Source: Gammaproteobacteria bacterium (lineage in GTDB: Bacteria; Pseudomonadota; Gammaproteobacteria; Steroidobacterales; Steroidobacteraceae). Taken from it: 64,000 nt of DNA. Made by a program: the position numbers and the translations under genes. Below are positions 44,326 through 53,886 of the stretch, piece by piece (positions within the stretch are counted from its first letter, which is position 1; each line of letters opens with the position of its first letter). The notes under the pieces are model-generated. The model did not search any database. It saw only the letters and a program-made list of their open reading frames with translations, and had not been told where the DNA came from. The stretch covers positions 1 to 64,000 of the forward strand of contig DAHUYP010000076.1 of NCBI GenBank assembly GCA_027315105.1, in the 5' to 3' direction.

Positions 44326-45474
44326 ATGAGCGGACAGAGAATCGTCGCGGGCTTCATTCCTCTGCTGGACTGCGCGAGCGTGGTGGTTGCGGCAGAGTGC
44401 GGTTTCGCCGCCGCCGAGGGCATCGAGTTGCGCCTGGTGCGCGAATCCTCCTGGGCCAACATCCGCGATCGGTTGATCGTCGGGCAATTCCAGGCCGCGC
44501 ACATGCTCGCGCCCATGGCCGTCGCCTGCTCGCTCGGCATCGGTCATCTGCAGGTGCCGATGATCGCCCCGGTGGCATTGGGGCTGGGCGGCAATGCGAT
44601 CACGGTGTCGACCGCGCTGCACGCCGCGATGCAGCGTCACGGCGCGAGTCCCGGACTCGATCCGGCTGCGGCCGGCGCGGCGCTGCGCGCCGTGGTGCGT
44701 ACACGCGCAGCGGCTGGCTCGCCGCCGCTGGCGCTGGCCATGGTCTATCCCTTTTCGGCACATAACTACGAGCTGCGCTATTGGCTGGCGGCGAGCGGCA
44801 TCGATCCCGATCAGGACGTGCGGCTGGTGGTCATCCCGCCGCCGCTGCTGGTGGATGCGATGCGCGAGGGGCAGATCGACGGTTTCTGCGTCGGCGAGCC
44901 CTGGAGCAGTGTGGCGGTGGCTGCGGGCGTCGGGACGATCGTCACGACGGCGAGCCATATCTGGCCGTTGAGCCCGGAAAAAGTGCTGGGCCTCCAGGCC
45001 GAATGGGCCGAGTCCCATGGGCCGCAGGTCACGGCACTGGTGCGCGCGGTGGTGCGCGCGGCGCTCTGGTGCGAGGACCAGGGCAATCACGCGGATCTGG
45101 CGCGCCTGCTGGCGGGGCCGCGCTACGTCGGCGTGCCGGCTGAATTGCTGCAACTCGTCCTGTCGGGGCAGCTTCGGTTGCGCTACGGCGCGCTGCCGAC
45201 CGCGGTACCGGACTTCCTGGCCTTCGCGCGCGGCGGCGCGACCTTTCCGTGGCCCGGCCATGCGCTGTGGTTCTATCGGCAGATGCTGCGCTGGCGGCAG
45301 GTCGAATCCTCGCCGGGCGCGGCGGCGAGCGCACAGGCGACGTATCGGCCCGATCTGTATCGCCGGGCCGCCGCGGGCCTGCCCATCGAGATGCCGCAGG
45401 CCGACTTCAAGCAGGAGTCGTTCTTCGACGGCCGCGATTTCGCGGCGGCCATTGGCACCGTCGCCGGGTGCTAG
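44326..45474 (+). CDS. nasS: NasS-like cytosolic nitrate/nitrite-binding sensor (NrtA/CmpA family)
   Basis: A 382-residue periplasmic-binding-protein fold (IVAGFIPLLDCASVVVAAECG, AHMLAPMAVACSLGI, FCVGEPW) of the NrtA/CmpA type. It starts directly at the domain, with no signal peptide or lipobox, which marks NasS-type sensors rather than transporter components. NasS sequesters the ANTAR protein NasT until nitrate binds. Here the adjacent nasT is reduced to a remnant, so either a distant NasT exists or NasS is orphaned. Confidence 0.85.
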   Translation: MSGQRIVAGFIPLLDCASVVVAAECGFAAAEGIELRLVRESSWANIRDRLIVGQFQAAHMLAPMAVACSLGIGHLQVPMIAPVALGLGGNAITVSTALHAAMQRHGASPGLDPAAAGAALRAVVRTRAAAGSPPLALAMVYPFSAHNYELRYWLAASGIDPDQDVRLVVIPPPLLVDAMREGQIDGFCVGEPWSSVAVAAGVGTIVTTASHIWPLSPEKVLGLQAEWAESHGPQVTALVRAVVRAALWCEDQGNHADLARLLAGPRYVGVPAELLQLVLSGQLRLRYGALPTAVPDFLAFARGGATFPWPGHALWFYRQMLRWRQVESSPGAAASAQATYRPDLYRRAAAGLPIEMPQADFKQESFFDGRDFAAAIGTVAGC

Positions 45475-45550
45475 CCGATCACGGCCCGGGAAGCTTCGTC
45501 CAGGCACTGTGCAACGCCCGATCGGTCCGCCTCGGCGGGCGCGAGCTCGG

Positions 45551-46417
45551 CTAGGGCGCGCGCACCGTATGGGTCGCGAGCCACGAGCCGAGCAGGATCA
45601 GGCCCAGGCCCAGTGCGGCGCCCGGACCGAAGCGCTCATGCAGCAGCGCGACGCCGAGCAGTGTGGCGATCGCCGGATTGACGTAGGTGATGATGGCGGC
45701 GCGCGAGGCCCCGGCGTGCTTGATGAGCATGAAGAACAGCACCAGTCCGATCGCGGTGCAGACGATGCCGAGCACGGCGATCGAGGTCAGTACCAGCGCG
45801 GACGGCCGCGCGAGCGGCGCGGTCCAGATGGCCGCGGGTAGCAGCACCACCGCCGCCACCGCCAGGCTTGCCGTGGCCGCGCCCAGGCCATCGATCCGGG
45901 CGAGGTACCGCTGGGCGATCAGCGGCCCGACCGCGTAACCCACCGTCGCGACCAGCGTGCAGGCGACACCGACCCAGCCGAGCGTTCCGCCAACCGTGCC
46001 GATCCCGAGCAGGATCACCACGCCGGCGAATCCGAGCGCGATACCGGACAGTCGGCGCAGTCCCAACGGCTCCCGCAGTCCGAACCGCGGCGACAGCGCG
46101 ATCACGGTCATCGGCACGGTCGCCATCAGGATGCCCGTCAGCGAGGAGTCGATCCAGCGTTCGCCCATGGCAATCAGGCAGAACGGCATGACCAGCTCGA
46201 CGAGCGCGAACGCCCAGATAGCGCCCTGGTGCGCGCTGACGCCGCGCAACGCTCCGCGCTTCCAGGCCACGGGCAGCAGCACGGCGGCTGCCAATGCGAT
46301 GCGTCCCCACGCCACGCCGAACGGCGAGACCTCCGCGACCGCGAGCTTGATGAAGAAATAAGGCACGCCCCAGATCACGCACAGGGCGGCGAATGCGAGC
46401 CACGCGCGCCAGGTCAC
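45551..46417 (-). CDS. EamA/DMT superfamily transporter
   Basis: A 288-residue protein with ten helices and two EamA repeats (N-terminal CVIWGVPYFFIKLAV; C-terminal ITYVNPAIATLLGVALLHE). Such carriers usually export amino acids or metabolites. Its ATG overlaps the stop of the upstream amino acid permease gene by 4 bases, so the two form one unit, perhaps importing a compound and exporting its product. Confidence 0.88.
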   Translation of the reverse strand: MTWRAWLAFAALCVIWGVPYFFIKLAVAEVSPFGVAWGRIALAAAVLLPVAWKRGALRGVSAHQGAIWAFALVELVMPFCLIAMGERWIDSSLTGILMATVPMTVIALSPRFGLREPLGLRRLSGIALGFAGVVILLGIGTVGGTLGWVGVACTLVATVGYAVGPLIAQRYLARIDGLGAATASLAVAAVVLLPAAIWTAPLARPSALVLTSIAVLGIVCTAIGLVLFFMLIKHAGASRAAIITYVNPAIATLLGVALLHERFGPGAALGLGLILLGSWLATHTVRAP

Positions 46418-47937
46418 ACGTGCGCACTCCCGGCGGTTTCTTCGATGGAGGGCGCCAGGCGGTGTGCGTCGCCGGCCGGCGCCTGGCCGCGGTCATAAGG
46501 TCTGCCGACGACCATGTAGGTCGTTCCGAGCAGCAGCACTGCCGCCGTGGTGACGATCATTCCATAGTTGCTGTACCACGGATCCTGCGGATTGCGCGGC
46601 CACATCATGTCGACGATCGCGCATACGCCATAGGCCAGCGCAACCAGGTTGACCGGCCAGCCCCAACGCCGCAGGCGGAACGGACCGCCCGGCTGCCAAC
46701 CCTTCGCGCGCGCGATCAGGGCCGCCAGCACCAGCATCTGAAACGCGATATAGATGCCGGCCGCCGCAAAGCTGATGATCGTGGCGACCGCATCCTGCAG
46801 CCACAGGCCGCACAGCGCGATCAGTGCCGGGATCAGTCCGGTCAGCAGCAACGCCGTCACCGGCACGTGCGTGTGCGGCGACATGCGGCTCAAGTACCGG
46901 CTGCCGGCGATCATTTCGTCGCGCGCGTAGGCGAACAACAGCCGGCTCGCGGCCGCCTGTACGCTCAGCGCGCAGGAGACGAACGATATCAATACGACCG
47001 CAAGCACCGCGCGGAATCCGAGCTCGCCCATGGCGGTGCGCAGGATCGTGGCGACCGGGTCGGTGTCCTTGCCGGCGATGACCGCCTGCATGTCCGGGAC
47101 GGCGAGAATCAGCGCCAGGCACACCAGCATCGAGGCCGCGCCGCCGACATAGATGGTCATGCGCATGGCCTTGGGGATCCTGCGACTGGCGTCCGGCGTC
47201 TCCTCGGCGACGTCGCCGCAGGCCTCGAAGCCGTAGTAGCAGAACATGGCGGCCAGGGCCGCGGCCAGGAAGGCCGGCAGGTAGCTGCCATGGCGGCCGA
47301 TGCCAAAGGTGTCGAACAGCACGCTGAACGGGTGGCGGCGGGCGAGCAGCAGCAGATAGGCACCGACGATGATGGCGCCGATGAGCTCGCAGATGAAGCC
47401 GAACATCGCCACCCGCGCAAGCAGCCGCGTACCGCTCACGTTGAACAGCGTTGCGAGTGCGATCATTGCCAGCGCGATGGCGGTCGTGGTCATGGGCGTG
47501 GGCGTGAAGCCCAGCAGCTGGGCCAGGAACGGCGCTCCGCCGGTGGCGACCGCCGCGATCGAGACGAACAGGGCCCAGCCGTACACCCAGCCGGCCATCC
47601 AGGCCCAGCGCTTGCCGACCAGGCGGCGGGCCCACGGATAAAGGCCGCCGGAGATCGGGAATTGCGACACCACTTCGCCGAAGATCAGACAGACGAACAT
47701 CTGGCCGAAACCGACCAGCACGTACCACCAGAACATCGGTGGACCGCCGGCCGCCAGTGCAAACCCGAACAGACTGTAGACCCCGACCACCGGCGAGAGA
47801 TAAGTGAAGCCGAGCGAAAAGTTCTCGAGCTCGGTCATCGTGCGATCGAACTTGGAGGCGTAGCCGAGCGCCTGCAGCTGCGCGGCATCGGCGTCAAGGG
47901 TCGCCTGGGCCGGGCTCTTGTTGCCGGCAGCATTCAT
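46414..47937 (-). CDS. Amino acid permease (APC family, amino acid/polyamine type)
   Basis: A 507-residue permease with about twelve helices. It begins LQALGYASKFDRTMTELENF, the usual N-terminus of the amino acid/choline-type APC permeases, then SLGFTYLSPVVGVYSLFG and ISGGLYPWARRL. The loop CYYGFEACGDVAEET and C-terminal ISFAAAGIYIAFQML match the same group, which imports GABA, ethanolamine, choline-like or polyamine substrates. Substrate cannot be read. Divergent from the GcvT-like gene. Confidence 0.88.
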   Translation of the reverse strand: MNAAGNKSPAQATLDADAAQLQALGYASKFDRTMTELENFSLGFTYLSPVVGVYSLFGFALAAGGPPMFWWYVLVGFGQMFVCLIFGEVVSQFPISGGLYPWARRLVGKRWAWMAGWVYGWALFVSIAAVATGGAPFLAQLLGFTPTPMTTTAIALAMIALATLFNVSGTRLLARVAMFGFICELIGAIIVGAYLLLLARRHPFSVLFDTFGIGRHGSYLPAFLAAALAAMFCYYGFEACGDVAEETPDASRRIPKAMRMTIYVGGAASMLVCLALILAVPDMQAVIAGKDTDPVATILRTAMGELGFRAVLAVVLISFVSCALSVQAAASRLLFAYARDEMIAGSRYLSRMSPHTHVPVTALLLTGLIPALIALCGLWLQDAVATIISFAAAGIYIAFQMLVLAALIARAKGWQPGGPFRLRRWGWPVNLVALAYGVCAIVDMMWPRNPQDPWYSNYGMIVTTAAVLLLGTTYMVVGRPYDRGQAPAGDAHRLAPSIEETAGSAHV

Positions 47938-48149
47938 ACCAGGGGCAGCGCGCGTTCGGGGCGCGCTTCTCGCGGCGGTTCGCGACATGCCATATGATTG
48001 CATGGCAACAACGCCCGTTCCATGCAGATGCCCTGCACGGCGGCAACCCGTCTGAGCCCAGTGACGCGCGCCCGTCCGAGCCCGCGGATGTCTGCGCGCC
48101 GTGATCGCCTGCGGCCGAGTTGCGAGGCGCTCATCAGAGGAGGCGGATC

Positions 48150-49283
48150 GTGGCATTGAGCTGGCGCTATTCGGTACTCGCTGATCGCCATCGCGCCCTG
48201 GGCTCGAAGCTCGAGGATTGGAACGGCATGGGCACGCCGTGGACCTATGCGAAGGACCCGGCGCTCGATCACGTGGCGATCCGCACGCGCGCGGGTCTCA
48301 TGGATGTCTCGGGCCTGAAGAAACTTCATCTGGTCGGGCCGCATGCATCGGCCGTGCTGCATCATGCAACCACCCGCGACGTCGGCAAGATCTATCCGGG
48401 CAAGTCCGCATATGCCTGCATGTTGAATGACGCCGGCCACTTCATCGATGACTGCATTCTGTTTCGCACCGCGCCCAACGCATGGATGGTGGTTCATGGC
48501 GGCGGTGCCGGGCACGAGACGCTGGCGCGCGCGGTGGTCGGCCGCAACGCGGCGATGCTGGTCGACGAGGACCTGCACGATCTGTCGCTGCAGGGGCCCG
48601 TGGCGGTGGACTTCCTGGCCAAGCATGTGCCGGGCATACGCGAGCTCAAATACTTCCACCACATGCCGGCGCTGCTATTCGGCCGGCCGGCGATGATTTC
48701 GCGCACCGGCTACACCGGCGAGCGCGGTTACGAGCTGTTCTGCAAAGCCGAGGATGCCGGGCCGATCTGGGACACGGTGCTCGCGGAGGGCAATAGCATG
48801 GGCATCATCCCGACCTGCTTTGCCACTCTCGGCATGCTGCGCGTGGAGAGCTCGCTGCTGTTCTATCCCTACGACATGTCGCAGACGCATCCATTCGAGA
48901 ACGATCCGCCGGGCGATTCGCTGTGGGAGCTCGGTCTCGACTTCACGGTCAGCCCCGGCAAGACCGATTTCACCGGCGCCGAGCGGCACTACCGGCTCAA
49001 AGGCAAGGAGCGCTTCAGGATCTTCGGCCTGCTGGTGGACGGCGTGGTGCCGGCGGCGGCGGGTGATGCGGTGTGTGTCGCCGGCAGGAAGGTCGGCGTC
49101 GTGACCTGCGGCATGTACTCCACGCTGACGAAGAAATCGATGGCGATCGCGCGCCTGGAAGTCCCGGTGGCGGTCCACGGCACGCGCGTGGAGATTCGCG
49201 GCAAGCGCGTGAGCGGTGCGGCCGCCGCGCACACGCTGCCATTCGACGACCCGCAGAAGAAAAAGCGCATCGCGGTCGGCTAG
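48150..49283 (+). CDS. GcvT-family folate-dependent aminomethyl/methyl transferase
   Basis: A 377-residue protein from a GTG with AGAGGAGG six bases upstream. GcvT-fold elements: DHVAIRTRAGLMDVSGLKK, GHFIDDCILFR (folate-site Asp position), ISRTGYTGERGYELF, and the C-terminal barrel LPVAVHGTRVEI. It is a stand-alone enzyme, not the glycine-cleavage T-protein (no gcvH/gcvP). Related enzymes move a methyl group from glycine betaines, DMSP or methoxy-aromatics to tetrahydrofolate. Neighbouring permease, folD and a purU remnant suggest methyl oxidation; the substrate is unknown. Confidence 0.83.
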   Translation: MALSWRYSVLADRHRALGSKLEDWNGMGTPWTYAKDPALDHVAIRTRAGLMDVSGLKKLHLVGPHASAVLHHATTRDVGKIYPGKSAYACMLNDAGHFIDDCILFRTAPNAWMVVHGGGAGHETLARAVVGRNAAMLVDEDLHDLSLQGPVAVDFLAKHVPGIRELKYFHHMPALLFGRPAMISRTGYTGERGYELFCKAEDAGPIWDTVLAEGNSMGIIPTCFATLGMLRVESSLLFYPYDMSQTHPFENDPPGDSLWELGLDFTVSPGKTDFTGAERHYRLKGKERFRIFGLLVDGVVPAAAGDAVCVAGRKVGVVTCGMYSTLTKKSMAIARLEVPVAVHGTRVEIRGKRVSGAAAAHTLPFDDPQKKKRIAVG

Positions 49284-49335
49284 ACGCGTCCGGCTGGACG
49301 CGGCTGGCGGCAACATGCGTCCGGCGATCGAGCGC

Positions 49336-50226
49336 TCAGGTTCGCGCCGGCGTGCCACGGCGCGCCACGGCGGCCTGCAGCGTATTGGCGAGCAGACAAG
49401 CGATCGTCATCGGACCGACTCCGCCGGGAACCGGCGTGAGCGCTCCGGCCACCTGCCTGGCTTCCTCGAAGGCGACGTCGCCGACCAGCCGGCCTGGTCG
49501 GCCGGCCTCCGCGGCGAGGCGGTTGATGCCAACGTCGATCACGATCGCTCCGGGCTTGATCCAGTCGCCCCGGACCATTTCCGGCCGGCCGACCGCCGCC
49601 ACCAATACGTCGGCCTCGCGGCAGCGCTCGGCCAGATGGCGGGTCTTCGAGTGCGTCATGGTCACGGTGCAACGTTCGGCCACCAGCAGCTGCGCCATCG
49701 GCTTGCCGACGATGTTCGACACCCCGATGATGACGGCGTCGAGGCCCATCGGCCGGGGCTCGACGGATTTGATCAGCTTCAGGCAGCCAAGCGGCGTACA
49801 CGGCACGATACCGCCGCTGCCGGTCGCCAGGCGCCCGGCGTTCATGGGATGAAAGCCATCGACATCCTTCGCCGGATCGATGGCTTCGATGACGGCGTGC
49901 GCATTGATGTGGGCCGGCAGAGGCAGCTGCACCAGGATGCCGTCCACCTGCGGGTCGGAATTGAGCTGTGCGATCAGCGCCAGCAGCTGCGCCTGCGTGG
50001 CGTCGTGCGGCAGGCGATGCTCGAAGGATTGCATGCCCACGGCCGTGGTCTGGCGCACTTTCGAGCCGACGTACACCTCGCTCGCCGCATTGTTGCCGAT
50101 CAGCACCACCGCCAATCCGGGCCGAATGCCTTGCGCGGCGAACAGTCTCTCGACCGCCTCGCCGGTCTCGCGGCGCAACGCCTCGGCTACGGCCTTGCCA
50201 TCGATGATCCTTGCACTCATGGTCAA
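49336..50226 (-). CDS. folD: Bifunctional methylene-THF dehydrogenase/methenyl-THF cyclohydrolase FolD
   Basis: A 296-residue cytosolic enzyme. Folate-site motif [27 protein letters not shown], and the cyclohydrolase-typical [10 protein letters not shown] and [11 protein letters not shown] (NADP site) are present. It interconverts 5,10-methylene-THF and 10-formyl-THF. Its start overlaps the stop of the purU remnant (ATGA), so it was once the second gene of a purU-folD operon. It converges with the GcvT-like gene. Confidence 0.94.
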   Translation of the reverse strand: MTMSARIIDGKAVAEALRRETGEAVERLFAAQGIRPGLAVVLIGNNAASEVYVGSKVRQTTAVGMQSFEHRLPHDATQAQLLALIAQLNSDPQVDGILVQLPLPAHINAHAVIEAIDPAKDVDGFHPMNAGRLATGSGGIVPCTPLGCLKLIKSVEPRPMGLDAVIIGVSNIVGKPMAQLLVAERCTVTMTHSKTRHLAERCREADVLVAAVGRPEMVRGDWIKPGAIVIDVGINRLAAEAGRPGRLVGDVAFEEARQVAGALTPVPGGVGPMTIACLLANTLQAAVARRGTPART

Positions 50227-50519
50227 TCCTTGAAGACGACGGTCTTGCGGCCGTCGAGCAGTGTGCGGCCGTCCAAATGCCAGGCCACCGCGCCTGACAA
50301 CAGGCGTCGCACGCGTCGCTCGAATTCGCGTCCCTGGCGGAACGATGCCTCAGGGAGGTCGTGATGGCCGACTGATTCGACATCCTGCGCGATGATCGGG
50401 CCGTCGTCCAGATCCTCGGCCCGGTAATGGGCCGTGGCGCCGCGCAGCTTCACGCCGCGGCCATGCACCTGGTGGTTGGGCTTGGCGCCCTCGAAGTCGG
50501 CAGGAGCGAACGGCCGCAT
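50223..50519 (-). pseudogene. purU: Truncated formyltetrahydrofolate deformylase (PurU C-terminus)
   Basis: About 98 codons align with the end of PurU: EGAKPNHQVHGRGVKLRGAT, then AHYRAEDLDDGPIIAQDV and an end YGNK-like GRKTVVF. The catalytic Asp region (DDGPII) is kept, but the N-terminal ACT domain, the hinge and the first half of the formyltransferase domain are missing; the INIHHSFLP motif is degenerate (FHHRLPGRC). Full PurU is about 280-290 residues. PurU would release formate from 10-formyl-THF. An ATG at 50519 could express a short peptide. Confidence 0.82.
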
Positions 50520-50737
50520 ATTAACGCATCGGCCGGGCAGGCGATGGTGGAACTTCGAGACCGGCCATGGCCGCCCAAGGCACGCCGCCGCCCGGGCGAG
50601 CGTTGGCCTCGCTGCTTGCCGCTGCGCACGCGGCGCGAGCTTCGTATACTTGCGCGGCGAGGCGTACCGGGACTCCCCGAGGGGGCTTGACATTCGGGCG
50701 CACCAACCATCGCAGGTGCGCGAGCGACGAGGCGCTG

Positions 50738-52165
50738 ATGCAGACCAAACTATTGATCAATGGCGCCCTAGTCGCGGGCGAGGGCCGCACGGAAGGCATA
50801 TTGGATCCGGCCACCGGTGCGCTGATTGCGCAGGTGGCGGAGGCGAGTCGCGAGCAGGTGGACGGCGCCGTGGCGGCGGCTCAGGCCGCCTTCGGCGGCT
50901 GGTCGCAGACGCCGCCGAAGGAGCGCGCGGCGTTGCTGCTCAAGCTCGCAGACCGCATCGAGAGCGCCGGGAGCGACTATGCGCAGCTCGAATCGCGCAA
51001 CACCGGCAAGCCGCTGCCGGCGGCGCTCAACGACGAGATTCCGGCGATTGCCGATGTATTTCGGTTCTTTGCCGGCGCCGCGCGCGCCCAGCACGGCGCA
51101 CTGGCGGGGGAATATCTGCCCGGCTATACGAGCATGATCCGTCGCGATCCGGTCGGCGTGGTCGCCTCGATCGCGCCCTGGAACTATCCGCTCATGATGG
51201 CGGCCTGGAAGCTCGCGCCCGCGCTGGCCGCCGGCAATACGGTGATCCTGAAGCCCTCCGAGCAAACGCCGCTGACGGCGCTGAAGCTCGGCGAGGACCT
51301 GCGCGAGCTGTTTCCGCCGGGTGTGGTGAACGTCATATGCGGCCGCGGCGAGAGCGTCGGCGCGCCGTTGGTCGCGCACCCGCGGGTGCGCATGGTGTCG
51401 GTCACCGGCGATGTCTCCACCGGCCAGAAGGTGCTCAGCGCCGCCGCCGGCAATCTCAAGCGCACGCACCTGGAATTGGGAGGCAAGGCGCCGGTCATCG
51501 TGTTCGATGATGCGGATCTGGAGTCGGTCGTCGCCGGTGTGCGCACCTTTGGTTTCTACAATGCCGGCCAGGACTGCACCGCTGCCTGCCGCCTGTATGC
51601 CGGACCCGCGGTGTACGACAAGCTGGTGGCCGATCTGACCGGTGCCGTCAAGACTCTCAAGGTCGGCATTCAGACCGAGCCGGGCATCGAGATGGGCCCG
51701 CTCATCTCCGCGGAGCAACGCGCACGCGTGGCCGGCTTCGTCGAGCGCGCCGCTGCGGCGCCGCACATCCAGGTCACCACCGGCGGCAAGGTTCGCGCCG
51801 GCGGCGGGTTCTTTTACGAACCGACCGTGGTGGCGGGAACCGCGCAGACCGATGAGATCGTGCAGCGCGAGGTGTTCGGCCCCGTGGTCTCGGTTACGCG
51901 CTTCACCGACACCGAACAGGCGATCGCCTGGGCCAACGATTCGGAATATGGCCTGGCGTCCTCGGTCTGGACCCGAGACGTGTCCAAGGCGATGGCGGTC
52001 GCGGCGCGCCTGCAGTATGGCTGCACGTGGATCAACACCCACTTCACGCTCGTCAGCGAGATGCCGCACGGCGGTTTCAAGCGTTCGGGCTACGGCAAGG
52101 ACCTGTCGGTATACGCGCTGGAGGATTACACGGTGCCGCGCCACGTGATGGTGCGATTCGCCTGA
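50738..52165 (+). CDS. patD: Gamma-aminobutyraldehyde dehydrogenase (PatD-like)
   Basis: A 475-residue aldehyde dehydrogenase. Catalytic Cys280 in FYNAGQDC, general base Glu246 in LELGGKAP, cofactor motif [11 protein letters not shown], and the C-terminal [17 protein letters not shown], all as in PatD (gamma-aminobutyraldehyde to GABA, polyamine breakdown); related enzymes act on 4-guanidinobutyraldehyde. A GAGG lies 5 bases before the ATG. Divergent from the purU remnant. Confidence 0.88.
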   Translation: MQTKLLINGALVAGEGRTEGILDPATGALIAQVAEASREQVDGAVAAAQAAFGGWSQTPPKERAALLLKLADRIESAGSDYAQLESRNTGKPLPAALNDEIPAIADVFRFFAGAARAQHGALAGEYLPGYTSMIRRDPVGVVASIAPWNYPLMMAAWKLAPALAAGNTVILKPSEQTPLTALKLGEDLRELFPPGVVNVICGRGESVGAPLVAHPRVRMVSVTGDVSTGQKVLSAAAGNLKRTHLELGGKAPVIVFDDADLESVVAGVRTFGFYNAGQDCTAACRLYAGPAVYDKLVADLTGAVKTLKVGIQTEPGIEMGPLISAEQRARVAGFVERAAAAPHIQVTTGGKVRAGGGFFYEPTVVAGTAQTDEIVQREVFGPVVSVTRFTDTEQAIAWANDSEYGLASSVWTRDVSKAMAVAARLQYGCTWINTHFTLVSEMPHGGFKRSGYGKDLSVYALEDYTVPRHVMVRFA

Positions 52166-52385
52166 TGGGCCGGCAACCAGGCGGCTCTCGAACGCCGGCC
52201 TCGAGACAGCGCCGCGACGGCGTTGGCATAATGGCGCTGCCGGCGCAGCGGCACCGTTGCCTGAGCCTCGGGCCGAGTAGGATATGATTGATAACTTCAG
52301 CCGAACCAATGCCGAGCCCGGGCGGTCCAACCGCGCACGTACCCCAGGTTCGCCGAACCGTAATCCCTTAATCCAGGAGTGATGC

Positions 52386-53231
52386 ATGAACCAGTTTGCG
52401 ATGCGCGCGCTACTGCCGGCGCTCAGCTTGGCGATCGCCGCGACCACGATGACCGTCACGGCAATGGCCGCCGCGCCCGGCCAGGGCGCTTCGGCGCCGG
52501 CCGCATCCGCTCAAGTCGGCGCCCCCAAGAAGGACGCGTCGCCGGCCCCGAACGGCGCACCGGGCAACGCACCGAGCAACGAGGACGACAAGATGTTGTA
52601 CGAGCTCGGTGTGCTGATGAGCGGGAATCTGGATAATTTCCAGCTCTCCGAATCCGAGTTCAAGCTCGTCAGCGCCGGCATTGCCGATGGCTATCATCAC
52701 CGTGCCGACCCGGCGCAGGCGGTGACGTACGAGACGAAGCTGCAGGCGCTGCTGCGCACGCGCATGGCGTCGGTGTCGGCGCACGAGAAGGAAGCCGGAC
52801 AGGCGTATCTGGCGAAGGCAGCGGCGGCACCGGGTGCCAGGAAGACGGCCACCGGGCTGGTCTACATACCGATCGTCGAAGGCAAGGGCGCCAGCCCGAC
52901 GCCCCACGACCAGGTCAAACTGAACTACGAGGGCAAACTCATCGACGGCACCGTGTTCGACAGCTCGGCGTCACGCGGCCAGCCCGCAACGTTCGTGGTC
53001 GGCAACGTGATTCCGTGCTTCACCGAAGCGCTGCAGCTCATGAAGGTGGGCGGCAAGAGCCGCATCGTCTGCCCGTCGGATCTGGCCTACGGCGACCGCG
53101 GTGCCGGGCCGAAGATCAAGCCCGGGGATACGCTGGAGTTCGAAGTCGAACTCGTCGAGATCACGCCGCCGGCGACCACGAGCGTGAAGCCCGTGATGCC
53201 GCCGGCAACGTCAGCGCCGGCAGCGAAATAG
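52386..53231 (+). CDS. FKBP-type peptidyl-prolyl isomerase (FkpA/Mip-like), secreted
   Basis: A 281-residue protein with signal peptide (TMTVTAMAAAPG), a Pro/Ala spacer, an N-terminal helical dimerisation domain (ELGVLMSGNLD, QAYLAKAAA) and a C-terminal FKBP domain (about 150-265: VKLNYEGKLIDGTVFDSS, VGNVIPCFTEALQLM, PSDLAYGDRG). FkpA/Mip proteins catalyse proline isomerisation and act as periplasmic chaperones. AGGAG lies seven bases before the ATG. A C-rich GC hairpin follows the stop. Confidence 0.92.
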   Translation: MNQFAMRALLPALSLAIAATTMTVTAMAAAPGQGASAPAASAQVGAPKKDASPAPNGAPGNAPSNEDDKMLYELGVLMSGNLDNFQLSESEFKLVSAGIADGYHHRADPAQAVTYETKLQALLRTRMASVSAHEKEAGQAYLAKAAAAPGARKTATGLVYIPIVEGKGASPTPHDQVKLNYEGKLIDGTVFDSSASRGQPATFVVGNVIPCFTEALQLMKVGGKSRIVCPSDLAYGDRGAGPKIKPGDTLEFEVELVEITPPATTSVKPVMPPATSAPAAK

Positions 53232-53243
53232 AGCAGCGCGATG

Positions 53244-53271
53244 CCGTGCGCCCGTGCCCGCGGGCGCACGG
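53244..53271. terminator. GC hairpin between convergent genes
   Basis: Perfect 11-base stem CCGTGCGCCCG / CGGGCGCACGG with loop TGCCCG between the FKBP stop and the convergent small gene. It lacks a T tract, so it may act as a bidirectional 3' end or processing stem rather than a strict intrinsic terminator. Confidence 0.6.
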
Positions 53272-53281
53272 CGCGCCGCGC

Positions 53282-53725
53282 CTATGGCGCGGCCCCGCCG
53301 TCGCAACGCCGGTACACGCGCTGAAATTTGACCGCCTCGACGATTCCCCAATCGCCAGGCGCGTATTGCAGCAGCCAATCGCCGGCGCGTCCCTGCAGCC
53401 GGTCGCCCGCCGGTGAACGCCGCACCGTGAAGTCCTCCGGCATCTGCAGCGCCAGCACCGGCACTGGCCGGGCCCGATAGGCGCCGTCGGCGCCGTGCGC
53501 CAGCGGCGCGACGGGCTCGTAGCGGGCGTCGAAGCGCGGCCGCGAAACGCTCCAGCGATCGCCGTTGGCGGCCGTGATCAGCGCATCGCCCGGCAGATAG
53601 CGATTGGCGCCTTCGCGACTGGCGACGCTGCCCGCGCAGGTCGCGATCACGACCGCTACGGTTTCATGCTTGGCGTACCACTGCGCGCGTGGCTGCGCGC
53701 GCAGATCCACGTTGTCGAGATTCAC
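53282..53725 (-). CDS. Conserved small protein with repeated PGD-W motif (possible PGDYG family)
   Basis: A 147-residue protein from a GTG with AAGGA seven bases upstream. Two similar halves: YLPGDALITAANGDRW..SVSRPRFDARYEPV and AGDWLLQYAPGDWG..VEAVKFQRVYRR, each with a Gly-Asp turn, a Trp and a terminal Phe/Tyr. The APGDWG string suggests the PGDYG family, recalled rather than searched. No signal peptide. Function unknown. Confidence 0.7.
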   Translation of the reverse strand: MNLDNVDLRAQPRAQWYAKHETVAVVIATCAGSVASREGANRYLPGDALITAANGDRWSVSRPRFDARYEPVAPLAHGADGAYRARPVPVLALQMPEDFTVRRSPAGDRLQGRAGDWLLQYAPGDWGIVEAVKFQRVYRRCDGGAAP

Positions 53726-53886
53726 GTCGCGGTCCTTGAGATCGGCTGCTGCGAGGTCGCCGCATTGTAGCGAGCGCGCCGCGCGGCGCGGCGGCGATGA
53801 CGCCCATCCATCGCACCGTGTTCACGGCCGCCCGGCGCTTGTACCATTGGCACCGGTCGAGGCCCGCGTCCTGCGGCAGGCGCCCC

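Noticed and set aside
48000-48150. Possible glycine riboswitch before the GcvT-like gene
   Set aside because: No tandem aptamer pattern or conserved glycine-riboswitch core could be found in the leader.
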